From Bacillota bacterium (GTDB lineage Bacteria > Bacillota > Clostridia > Lachnospirales > Lachnospiraceae), in the NCBI GenBank assembly GCA_023391695.1, contig JAEWAK010000012.1, positions 186,001-250,000 of the forward strand: a stretch of 64,000 bases of DNA, in the 5' to 3' direction. A program made the translations under genes and the position numbers. Every line of letters begins with the position of its first letter. Position 1 is the first letter of the stretch. The notes under the pieces are model-generated. The model was given only the letters and a program-made list of their open reading frames with translations. It did no database searches and was not told the DNA's origin. Positions 33,775 through 41,404 of this stretch are shown here, in pieces.

Positions 33775-35379
33775 TTATTTTGCCGTGTCCTTCTGATAAA
33801 GCTCGTTAATTTCCTGAACCAGCCTGTCACCGCCGCGGTCCAGCCATTGCTTGGCAGCAGCATCCAGTCCTGCTTCATCTATCTGTCCGCAGATATACTG
33901 GGTTCTTGCATCTTCGATAATCTGTTCAATATCCGTACCGACTTCCGCATTCACCTCGGAATTTGCCAAATAGCCTAAAGCCGGATTAAATACGGCAACC
34001 TGTTCGTTTACCGCATTTGCAGCATCCTGCGCCAGCATGGGTTCTGTCTTTACCAGTGTCGGTGATGTACTGGCCGTATTCGGTATGTAACTGAGCGACT
34101 GGTTTAAACCGGCGGACGGAGTATACTGGGGCTCCAGTCCTCCTTTTTGCACGACATTTCCATCTTCATTCAGGTCGTAGGTGATTCCTTCAAGCCCGTA
34201 GTCTGCCAGTACAAGCATCTCATTATCATTCATTTTATCCAAGAAATGCAGGCAGTTTTTCACATCCTCTTCCGTTTTTGCCCCTGATTTTGTTATCAGG
34301 AAATACCCGTTAAAACCGCTGGTTGCCAGGGTCTTTCCGTTTACAGGCCCTACCAGGGTCATGGAGGCCATATCGGAAGGATTGGTAACGGATTTCACAT
34401 CATTGTCAATAAAATACTCCCATATTCTCTTGCCGCTGTCCATAACATCAATAAATACGCCGGCTTCCCCTTTTTTACAGCCCTCGCTCCAGGTTCCCGA
34501 GTCAACCGTCGCCCAGTCCTTACGCACCAGTCCTTCATCATAGATCTTCTTCATCCATTTCAGGGCTTCCTTGTACTCTGCCGTCTGATGGACAGGAACC
34601 AGTTTTCCGTCCTGCTCCACCCATTCATTGCCTGCGCCGAACCACGTCTGGATAATATCGATAGGTCCCGTATACTTGGTCATCTCCATCCCGTAGGTAT
34701 CTTCCTTGCCATTGCCGTCGGGGTCTTCATAGGTGAACTTATACAGCATGTTGTAAACATCTTCGACCGTCTTCGGTTCTTCCGTAATACCTACGGCCTG
34801 CGCCCAGTCCGTACGGTAGGAGAATCCGTAACGTCCGATTGGTCTTGCACGGTAGATACCGATAATCTGACCGTCCACCGTCAGAGCCTTCAATACATTT
34901 TCATTTGCCTGGGACAGGTTGGGATAGCTTTCCTTGTCCTGCAGATAGGAGGTCAGGTCCCAGAAAGCTCCTTTTTTTGCCGCATCAACCACATTAGCCG
35001 TCAAATTGCCGCCATTTGTCAGAACCATGGGCATATTATCCTTGTCCATCAGAGTTAAGCCTATCTTTTCACTATAAGTGTCGTTGGATTCCCATCTCCA
35101 ATCCACATGGGTTTCTGTGTATTCCTCATACTTTGCAATTACTTCATCCGAATGTTCATTCTTCAAATCAGTTCCGTAGAAAGACGGCGCCATAAAGGTT
35201 ATAGTCGGTTTTTCCGCAGAAGCGGTTTTTTCCCCAGAACCTGAAGAATCGGCAGAACTTACAGAATTGGAGGAATTACCGGTGGGACTGCTCTGATCTC
35301 CTCCCCCACATGCGTCCAGCGACAAAATCATCACACCGGTCAATGCTGCTGATAAAACTTTTTTCCATATCTTTTTCAT
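33775..35379 (-). CDS. Sugar ABC transporter solute-binding lipoprotein (LplA/YtcQ type)
   Basis: 534 residues from the ATG at 35377-35379 (AAAGGAG about 8 bases upstream; an in-frame GTG two codons earlier is nearer the site). The N-terminus is a lipoprotein signal with lipobox LDAC, then a serine-rich linker. The mature part is a long family-1 extracellular binding protein with EKPTITFMAPSF, DYTSYLQDKE-like segments and the calcium-loop-like DPDGNGKEDTYGM. It should capture oligosaccharides outside the membrane for the two permeases encoded just upstream. Its size and the whole arrangement match LplA of the B. subtilis rhamnogalacturonan locus. No ATPase gene accompanies it. Confidence 0.9.
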   Translation of the reverse strand: MKKIWKKVLSAALTGVMILSLDACGGGDQSSPTGNSSNSVSSADSSGSGEKTASAEKPTITFMAPSFYGTDLKNEHSDEVIAKYEEYTETHVDWRWESNDTYSEKIGLTLMDKDNMPMVLTNGGNLTANVVDAAKKGAFWDLTSYLQDKESYPNLSQANENVLKALTVDGQIIGIYRARPIGRYGFSYRTDWAQAVGITEEPKTVEDVYNMLYKFTYEDPDGNGKEDTYGMEMTKYTGPIDIIQTWFGAGNEWVEQDGKLVPVHQTAEYKEALKWMKKIYDEGLVRKDWATVDSGTWSEGCKKGEAGVFIDVMDSGKRIWEYFIDNDVKSVTNPSDMASMTLVGPVNGKTLATSGFNGYFLITKSGAKTEEDVKNCLHFLDKMNDNEMLVLADYGLEGITYDLNEDGNVVQKGGLEPQYTPSAGLNQSLSYIPNTASTSPTLVKTEPMLAQDAANAVNEQVAVFNPALGYLANSEVNAEVGTDIEQIIEDARTQYICGQIDEAGLDAAAKQWLDRGGDRLVQEINELYQKDTAK

Positions 35380-35410
35380 ATACACTTCTCCTTTTTTTAT
35401 TCATTTATAT

Positions 35411-36319
35411 TTAACCCTTTACGGAGCCAACCATAACTCCCTGGGTAAAATATTTCTGTATAAACGGATAAACCAGTAAAATAGGTACTGTAGCAACCAC
35501 CGTAGTTGCCATCTTAACGGCTTTCTCCGGAGGCATCCCAAAAGCCCCCCAGTCGAATCCGCTTTCCGTTGCCACGGCCGAGGTCAGAAAGATAATCCTG
35601 CGCAGTACAATCTGGATAACTTCCTTATTCCTGTCCGAAATATACATCATGGCATTAAAATAAGAATTCCAGTGGGTAACCGCATAAAACAGGGATACAC
35701 TGGCCAGAACCGGTTTGGACAGCGGCAGGATAATTTTTAAGAAAATCTGTCCGTCATTGCACCCATCCATCCTGGAGGCTTCCTCCAACTCCATGGGAAT
35801 ACCCTGAAAATAATTTTTAATAATAATCATATTAAAAGCATTAATAGCTCCCGGAAGCCATAAGGCCCAGAAAGTATCCTTCAAATGGAGGACATTTGCG
35901 ACCAGCATATAAGAGGGCACCATTCCGCCGCTAAAGAGCATGGTGATGATCACCATGTTAGTAAAAAAATTCCTTCCCTTAAAATAATGCCGTGACAGTG
36001 GATATGCCAGGGTACAGGAAAACGCCATATTTATCAGGACACCGACACCGGTAACAATAACCGAATTCTTAAGTCCCCTGAATGTATCTCCGGTTTTTAA
36101 AATATACTGGTATGCATTCAAAGATACGGTATGGGGAAACAGGAAAAACGCCCGCTCCGTCAGTTCCCGCTCTGTCGCAAAGGAACCTGCTACGATATAA
36201 ACAAAGGGAAGCAGCGTAATCAGGGCAAATCCTCCCACAAACAGGTAAATTAACACCTGTACAATCTGATCCCCCGGACTTCTTTTTATTTTAGATGATT
36301 TTATTTTTGTTTTTGTCAT
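35411..36319 (-). CDS. Carbohydrate ABC transporter permease (LplC/YtcP type)
   Basis: 303 residues from the ATG at 36317-36319 (AAGGAG site). The frame is open upstream through two copies of a 17-base direct repeat (AAGCATTTTATTAATAA on the plus strand, about 36342-36380), which encode INKMLI twice but precede the ribosome site. Six membrane helices are visible. The EAA coupling loop reads MELEEASRMDGCNDGQIFLKIILPLSKP. The C-terminus PFIQKYFTQGVMVGSVKG is the usual CUT1 family ending. It pairs with the permease upstream to form the channel of a sugar importer. Good fit to YtcP/LplC. Confidence 0.92.
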   Translation of the reverse strand: MTKTKIKSSKIKRSPGDQIVQVLIYLFVGGFALITLLPFVYIVAGSFATERELTERAFFLFPHTVSLNAYQYILKTGDTFRGLKNSVIVTGVGVLINMAFSCTLAYPLSRHYFKGRNFFTNMVIITMLFSGGMVPSYMLVANVLHLKDTFWALWLPGAINAFNMIIIKNYFQGIPMELEEASRMDGCNDGQIFLKIILPLSKPVLASVSLFYAVTHWNSYFNAMMYISDRNKEVIQIVLRRIIFLTSAVATESGFDWGAFGMPPEKAVKMATTVVATVPILLVYPFIQKYFTQGVMVGSVKG

Positions 36320-36374
36320 TCTTACTTTCTCCTTATTAATAAGCATTTTATTAATAATATTGATAAGCATTTTA

Positions 36375-37337
36375 TTAATAAAAACCGGACTCACCAAAAG
36401 CTTTGGCCAGACGGTTTGCCCCCAGCACCATAATCATACTCACCATGGATTTAAACATGCCTGCTGCCGTTGCCAGGGAATAATCCCCGTTTACTACACC
36501 CTTTGTGTAGATATATGTATCGAATACGTCGGAAACAATACGGTTCATGGAATTCTGCATCAGGAAAATCTGTTCATATCCCGTATTCAGAATGGAACCC
36601 ACCCTCAGAATCAGCATGATTATAATGGTGGAGCGGATGGCGGGAAGGGTAATGTGCCACATTTTCCTCCACCTGCCTGCCCCGTCCACTTCTGCCGCCT
36701 CATAGAGCTGGACATCCACTCCCGAGAGGGCCGCCAGAAAGATAATCGTTCCGTATCCGGTTTCCTTCCACATACTCTGGCCGATCAGCATGGGTACAAA
36801 CAATTTGGGATTTGACATGATATCCGGTGCATTGTTACGGCCGAATACCTGTTCAAACAAATGATAGACCAGTCCGTCGGTGGTGCTGAACAGCTGCGCG
36901 GTCAGTGCCGCAACAATTACCATGGAAATAAAATGAGGGATATATACCATGGTCTGGGTAATACGCTTAAAAAACATATTCCTGATTTCATTTAATAAAA
37001 GCGCCAGAATGATGGGTGCCGGGAAATAAAATACCAGGCTGGCGATGGATATGGATAAGGTATTTTTGAGAAGCCGGAAAAAATCAGGCCCCGTAAAAAA
37101 TTTCTTAAATATATCAATGCCCACAAAAGGGCTATGGGTAAATGCCCCCAGCATGGAGTCCCCGTTATAAGGGCTGAAATCCTGGAATGCCATAATCAGG
37201 CCTCCCATAGGCAGGTAATTAAAAATCAGCATGTACAGTACGCCGGGGATAATCATCAGATACAGCCACTTATGTGAAATATATGCGTGCTTCCAGGTTC
37301 CGGCCGCTGCCTTCGGTTTTATTTTTGTCTTTTCCAT
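36375..37337 (-). CDS. Carbohydrate ABC transporter permease (LplB/YtePtype)
   Basis: 320 residues from the ATG at 37335-37337, preceded by AGGAAA; a frame open for 42 further codons upstream has no start signal and overlaps the promoter. Six helices are present, with the EAA loop LYEAAEVDGAGRWRKMWHITLPAIRSTI. The early HKWLYLMIIPGVLYMLIFNYLPMGGLIMAFQ is typical of LplB/YteP. It forms the first gene of the permease-permease-binding protein set, downstream of a promoter at 37466-37493 and the YesS-like regulator gene. Confidence 0.92.
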   Translation of the reverse strand: MEKTKIKPKAAAGTWKHAYISHKWLYLMIIPGVLYMLIFNYLPMGGLIMAFQDFSPYNGDSMLGAFTHSPFVGIDIFKKFFTGPDFFRLLKNTLSISIASLVFYFPAPIILALLLNEIRNMFFKRITQTMVYIPHFISMVIVAALTAQLFSTTDGLVYHLFEQVFGRNNAPDIMSNPKLFVPMLIGQSMWKETGYGTIIFLAALSGVDVQLYEAAEVDGAGRWRKMWHITLPAIRSTIIIMLILRVGSILNTGYEQIFLMQNSMNRIVSDVFDTYIYTKGVVNGDYSLATAAGMFKSMVSMIMVLGANRLAKAFGESGFY

Positions 37338-37465
37338 ATGTCGTTTCCTATTCTCCTTGCTATCATATTTTAGCCGGTACTTTTGGATCTTGTCCTGGCA
37401 TACTGACCGTACATTCGTCATTATGCTTATTTTTTTAATCCGCGCCACCTGCTTTGCAAGCACAT

Positions 37466-37493
37466 TGTATATCTGCCTCTCATCCTTTGTAAA
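37466..37493 (-). promoter_or_regulatory. Putative promoter of the Lpl-type importer operon
   Basis: On the minus strand TTTACA (37488-37493) and TATACA (37466-37471) are 16 bases apart. The downstream sequence ATGTGCTTGCAAAG is repeated almost exactly at 41134-41152 in the relic region, next to a second TATACA, so this block was duplicated along with the 3' end of the regulator gene. Confidence 0.5.
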
Positions 37494-37593
37494 TAATCAT
37501 TTTCTAACCTGTTTTTAGCAGAAAAAACCTCCGTATCCTGCGCAAATGGGTGGTTTTACTTAGGCCTTAAAAGAAAATTATCATTTTGTTCCC

Positions 37594-39768
37594 TTATTCG
37601 CGGTGCTCTTTGCGGAAAGCCGCCGGGGTAAATCCCACATGATTTTTAAAAAACCGGATAAAATTTTGTACATTATTATACCGGAGCTTTTCCGATATCT
37701 CTGCCACGGAATACTCTGTGGTTAAAAGCATATACTTAGCCTGTTTTAATTTTTCTTCGTTTACCATATCGGTAAAAGTAAAACCTTTTTCCCGTTTTAA
37801 AACCTTGCTTAAATAATTTGGGTGGTAACAAACCTGTTCCGCACATTCATTCAGGGTAATGTTCCCCTTGTTATCCTTTAAAAGCTTCATTACCTGCTTT
37901 AATATTTCGGAATCGTATCCTTCCTGGCGTTTTTCCGTCAATTTGCGGATAATCGGGTGTATGATTTCCAGGCTGACGGCCTTGACTATCTCCGTCTTAC
38001 CGTAAATCTGGGTGATACGGTTCAGAATATTGTACTGCTCGCTGTCAAATACCTCGGACAGCGTCACTCCCGCAGTCCCGGGAACATTCAGCATGGCAGT
38101 TAAAAGCCTGGTGAGGTAAAAATTGCGTTCTATACCCACCACATCCTTCTTCTCCATACGGTCAACCGTTAATTCCAGAAGACGCGCCGCCTCTTCCTCC
38201 TTACAGCTGTCAATTGCCTGGATAAGCTCGTTTTCTATAATCATGTCATAAACATTTCCCACGGAATTCGTCATGGAATAATCATCGAACAGGGCCAGGG
38301 AAGAATTTTCCTTATCTTCTTTATTTGACTTATTATAAAGGGCCTCCAGGCATTCACCGTAAGCCCTTCTTACATGACGGAGCTTATGGAACGTCTGGCT
38401 TATACCCGAGGCTGTGGCCAATCCGTAGCTTTCTTCAATATAGTCTTTCATCTCTTTATAAAGGGCGGCAGTCTTATTATTCACCTCCATATCATTTTCC
38501 GCTCCGGTCAGGAAAATTAACCGGTCCTCATAATTGACAGGTGATATAAATATCTTTTCCCGCAGCTCTTCCGTAAGCCCATTCAGTATTTCCCCGTATT
38601 TTTCTCTTAACTGCCCCTGTTCTCCCTTACAGGCCATGGCAATCATCCGGTATGCCGGATAGGGTTTCATCTCATACTTTTTTAAAGAACTTTCTATTTT
38701 TTCCTCGTTCAGCTCCCCTTTCAGGAGATTGGATACAAACAGTTCCTTAATCTGATTATTCTGGTCATCCACAAATTTCTGCAGGGTTAACAGCGGTTTT
38801 GAAAATGCCATTGCGGTCAGGCGGATAATTACCAGGAGAAGAGCAAATACCACTATAACGGCAAAGGAAGCCAATACAAAACGCCAGGCATCCTTTTTTA
38901 CTTTGGATGTATCATACCCCACCACAAAAATCAGACTGCTGGTATTATCATTCCTTACATTAATACTATACTTCTTCCCGCTGTCAAACCGGTATGTCCC
39001 GGAATCTTTAATCCCCTTCTTTATGTAGTTATCCGTCATCTCCGTGTTGGTATCCAGTAACACCTTGTCATTTCCAAAAATCGTAACATCATATCCCAGC
39101 TTATTATAGCTGTCGGCCAGGGTTCTTAATACTCTTTCATCCATCTGTACCAGAAGGAGCCAGGATAAGCCATTGGCTCCATTTTCTTTTTTTATCACCA
39201 GCAGCAGGCCTGAAGTATCAACGGAAGAACTGAGGCGGATGCTTCCATGCACCGGCGAATCGGCATCCTCCCGGTTCAGCCAGTATATGGAAAGCTGCGT
39301 CTTTTTCTGCTCTTCCAAAAATTCATCCAATTCTTTTCCGTTAACGGTCTGCTCATAGGGAAACAACCCGTATTTATTAAACACCCAACCGCTGCTGATA
39401 TTGATGAATTCATAATTGCTTACATACTTTTCCATGAAATAATTGCCTTCCAGAAGCCTTTGCACCTGTTTCATATTGCTGAACCTGGAATAGGGGATTT
39501 CCTCCTGGCGCACCAGCCAGCGGAAAGTATCTCCGTTAGCTGCATCAATGTAATATTCCTTCAGGGAAGACAGGATATTATCATATTCCCTTGATATTTC
39601 ATCACTATAGGCACTTAGTATCAGGCTTCTCTTTGCAGATTCGGACCTGATGTAGATATGAAAGGAAACAATCCCCAATACAACTAACGGAATAGTAACC
39701 AGTACCAGCAGCTTTATAAACATCTGTTTTTCATAGTTAAAAGAATCCAAAATCTTCTTAATATGCAT
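37594..39768 (-). CDS. YesS-like membrane-bound AraC-type regulator
   Basis: 724 residues. Membrane segments near 15-38 (FIKLLVLVTIPLVVLGIVSFHIYI) and 290-315 (FVLASFAVIVVFALLLVIIRL) flank an extracytoplasmic sensor of about 250 residues. A cytosolic part follows and ends in an AraC DNA-binding domain (ITLNECAEQVCYHPNYLSKVLKREKGFTF; SVAEISEKLRYNNVQNFIRFFKNHVGFTP). The layout is that of YesS of the B. subtilis rhamnogalacturonan locus. It lies directly upstream of the permease genes it probably activates in response to extracellular saccharides. AAGGAAA precedes the ATG. A degenerate copy of its 3' end lies at 41195-41400. Confidence 0.9.
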   Translation of the reverse strand: MHIKKILDSFNYEKQMFIKLLVLVTIPLVVLGIVSFHIYIRSESAKRSLILSAYSDEISREYDNILSSLKEYYIDAANGDTFRWLVRQEEIPYSRFSNMKQVQRLLEGNYFMEKYVSNYEFINISSGWVFNKYGLFPYEQTVNGKELDEFLEEQKKTQLSIYWLNREDADSPVHGSIRLSSSVDTSGLLLVIKKENGANGLSWLLLVQMDERVLRTLADSYNKLGYDVTIFGNDKVLLDTNTEMTDNYIKKGIKDSGTYRFDSGKKYSINVRNDNTSSLIFVVGYDTSKVKKDAWRFVLASFAVIVVFALLLVIIRLTAMAFSKPLLTLQKFVDDQNNQIKELFVSNLLKGELNEEKIESSLKKYEMKPYPAYRMIAMACKGEQGQLREKYGEILNGLTEELREKIFISPVNYEDRLIFLTGAENDMEVNNKTAALYKEMKDYIEESYGLATASGISQTFHKLRHVRRAYGECLEALYNKSNKEDKENSSLALFDDYSMTNSVGNVYDMIIENELIQAIDSCKEEEAARLLELTVDRMEKKDVVGIERNFYLTRLLTAMLNVPGTAGVTLSEVFDSEQYNILNRITQIYGKTEIVKAVSLEIIHPIIRKLTEKRQEGYDSEILKQVMKLLKDNKGNITLNECAEQVCYHPNYLSKVLKREKGFTFTDMVNEEKLKQAKYMLLTTEYSVAEISEKLRYNNVQNFIRFFKNHVGFTPAAFRKEHRE

Positions 39769-39805
39769 AATCCGTATTTCCTTTTCTTTTCCGGCTCTTA
39801 AATTT

Positions 39806-39875
39806 TATCAAAGCGGATATTTAAAATTCTCTGCGCTGCCTGCTCCTAACCTGATACCTCCTGGGAGGCATTTCA
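39806..39875 (-). repeat. Dispersed hairpin repeat, copy B
   Basis: AAAGCGGATATTT and GCGCTGCCTGCTCCTAACCTGATAC match copy A at 19989-20045 closely and copy C more loosely. A short stem TACCTCC/GGAGGCA follows. It lies about 40 bases upstream of the YesS-like gene ATG and downstream of the YesU-like gene. The rest of the gap to 39975 has nothing recognised. Confidence 0.5.
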
Positions 39876-39975
39876 GCGGGAACTTGAACTCCGGTAAAAA
39901 CAAGCAAATCCCTAACTTCCCTTCCTATGCTTTGCTTTGAAGAGGAAACATAGAGGATGGAGACTTCCTTGAAAT

Positions 39976-40665
39976 TTAAAGTAACTCATATACCTTCAGG
40001 TTCCTGTATTCCGCCGTCAGTGGAGCAAGCTGGCGGAAGCCGATTTTTCCTTTTTTTAATGTTTCTCCATAGGTTTTTCCATAGTCCCTGTATGTAAAAA
40101 TACACAGCTCATTTATGGAAAACGTAATAAAATCATGGTATTTCGTTACGGCAATACGGTAAAAATCCTCTGCATCCCGGGCAGACGGCAGCGGATCCGC
40201 CCCCTGCGCCACCAGATGAAACCCATGGCTTTTTCTTAAGTTACAGGTATGAAATGCCCTCTCCTCCGGTTCCTTCCTCCGAAAATAGGAAACATGGAAT
40301 GTATTAATGTCACCACTGTGATATTGCGGATATTCACCGGTCCTTTTGACAAGGGAAGTATGAAATAAATCTTTTCCGTCCTTTCCTTCAGCCGCAAAGA
40401 ACAGAATGCAAAGCCCTACGTCCGTCAACGGTTTGAATTCCCACGTAATCTTCACATTCTCCGGAAAGGTCTCCGGGCACCAGAGTACATAATTTGCTTT
40501 CTGCCCCAGCCCGTTGTCCAGGGCATTTTTCAGGCACATACAGTGATTTTTAAAAAGGATATCCGCCTGCCCTTCCAAAATAAAACCCTCCAGATCCGCC
40601 AACTTTTCAAGCGGATTTTTGTATATTAAGCTTTCCTTTAACACTTTCGAATCAAAATTTCCCAT
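39976..40665 (-). CDS. YesU-like DUF1961 family protein
   Basis: 229 residues, no signal peptide. The sequence (VLWCPETFPENVKITWEFKPL; CILFFAAEGKDG; YHSGDINTFHVSYFRR; GFHLVAQGADPLP; KIGFRQLAPLTAEYRNLKVYEL) is that of a concanavalin-like beta-sandwich and matches the DUF1961/YesU family. YesU belongs to the rhamnogalacturonan locus of B. subtilis. Its biochemical role is not established to my knowledge; a lectin-like or hydrolytic role on oligosaccharides is a guess. It lies between the regulator gene and the relic region, with an upstream leader containing an unusual minisatellite. No partner genes overlap it. Confidence 0.85.
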   Translation of the reverse strand: MGNFDSKVLKESLIYKNPLEKLADLEGFILEGQADILFKNHCMCLKNALDNGLGQKANYVLWCPETFPENVKITWEFKPLTDVGLCILFFAAEGKDGKDLFHTSLVKRTGEYPQYHSGDINTFHVSYFRRKEPEERAFHTCNLRKSHGFHLVAQGADPLPSARDAEDFYRIAVTKYHDFITFSINELCIFTYRDYGKTYGETLKKGKIGFRQLAPLTAEYRNLKVYELL

Positions 40666-40690
40666 CTCTCATCCTAATCCTTCCATGTTT

Positions 40691-40823
40691 TATTCATTTT
40701 GTTTTCATCATTTGTTTTTCATTTTGTTTTTCATTTTGTTTTTCATTTTGTTTCTTCATTTCGTCTCTTCATTTTGTCTCTTCATTTTGTCTCTTCATTT
40801 TGTCTCATTCACTTTGTCTTTGT
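40691..40823 (-). repeat. AT-rich minisatellite in the leader of the YesU-like gene
   Basis: On the minus strand the unit ATGAA(A/G)A(A/G)ACAAA is repeated about ten times with period 11-14 bases. The promoter-distal copies read ATGAAAAACAAA and the proximal ones ATGAAGAGACAAA. It begins about 25 bases before the YesU-like ATG. Each unit contains an ATG, so spurious short frames (Met-Lys-Asn-Lys) occur. There are no unique spacers, so it is not a CRISPR array. Confidence 0.75.
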
Positions 40824-40909
40824 ATCTTTAGAATAAACAAATAAATGTTCCAAACCTTTCTGATACCTATTGCATAAGGTGCTTTTTATAAGGTGTACAT
40901 AGAAAAATA

Positions 40910-40945
40910 ATGGAAAGCAATCAGCGTCCGTTCATTGCTTTCCAT
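40910..40945 (-). terminator. Terminator hairpin
   Basis: ATGGAAAGCAAT (40910-40921) pairs perfectly with ATTGCTTTCCAT (40934-40945). On the minus strand TATTTTTCT follows. It lies downstream of the relic and the GH2 gene and would end transcription arriving from there before the YesU-like gene. Confidence 0.72.
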
Positions 40946-41088
40946 TTTACATACTGCCTGAGTTTGTTTGAAACCGTTACTGTCATACCATCGGGAACAA
41001 GGTTTTATTTATGTCTTTTTAATATTTTTCTTATCCTCCTCCATTTCCGGTTATTCATTTTAGCCAATCCACAGAAAAAACAGGCTGA

Positions 41089-41400
41089 TTACGATTCGTT
41101 ATTATGATTATTTTTACAGGCCGGAAGCCTGTCTTTGCAAGCACATTGTATATCAGTCCGCCGGCCTTTGCAATTATCATTTTCTAACCTGTTTTTATTC
41201 AAAAAAACTTCTATATCCATATAAAAAGTCAATTTTGTAAAGACTGGGAGTTAAAATTATCATTTTATTCCATCCTTTTACGGAATTCTTTGCGAAAGGC
41301 TCCAGGGTAAATTCCACATGATATTTTGATAATCGGATAAAATTTTGTATATAATACCGGAGCAGTTTCCGGTATCTTTGCCACGGCCGGTATTCTTTCA
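41089..41400 (-). pseudogene. Relic of a second YesS-like regulator 3' end plus downstream promoter region
   Basis: The 41270-41400 DNA aligns with the end of the YesS-like gene (37600-37730). On the minus strand both share GCCGTGGCAAAGATACC-like and ACAAAATTTTATCCG sequences, then a stretch encoding YIQNFIRLSKYHVEFT where the intact gene has NNVQNFIRFFKNHVGFT. Similarity continues past the stop into the intergenic part (ATCATTTTCTAACCTGTTTTT and TTTGCAAGCACATTGTATAT occur in both). The frame is broken upstream by the GH2 gene. This is the scar of a duplicated or rearranged regulator-importer junction. Confidence 0.85.
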
Positions 41401-41404
41401 TTTC

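Noticed and set aside
40691..40823. Possible CRISPR array
   Set aside because: Units are only 11-14 bases and directly tandem, with no unique spacers and no cas genes.
41195..41401. Short minus-strand open frame as an independent small gene
   Set aside because: Its sequence is a degraded copy of the C-terminus of the YesS-like regulator, with matching non-coding DNA beyond it.
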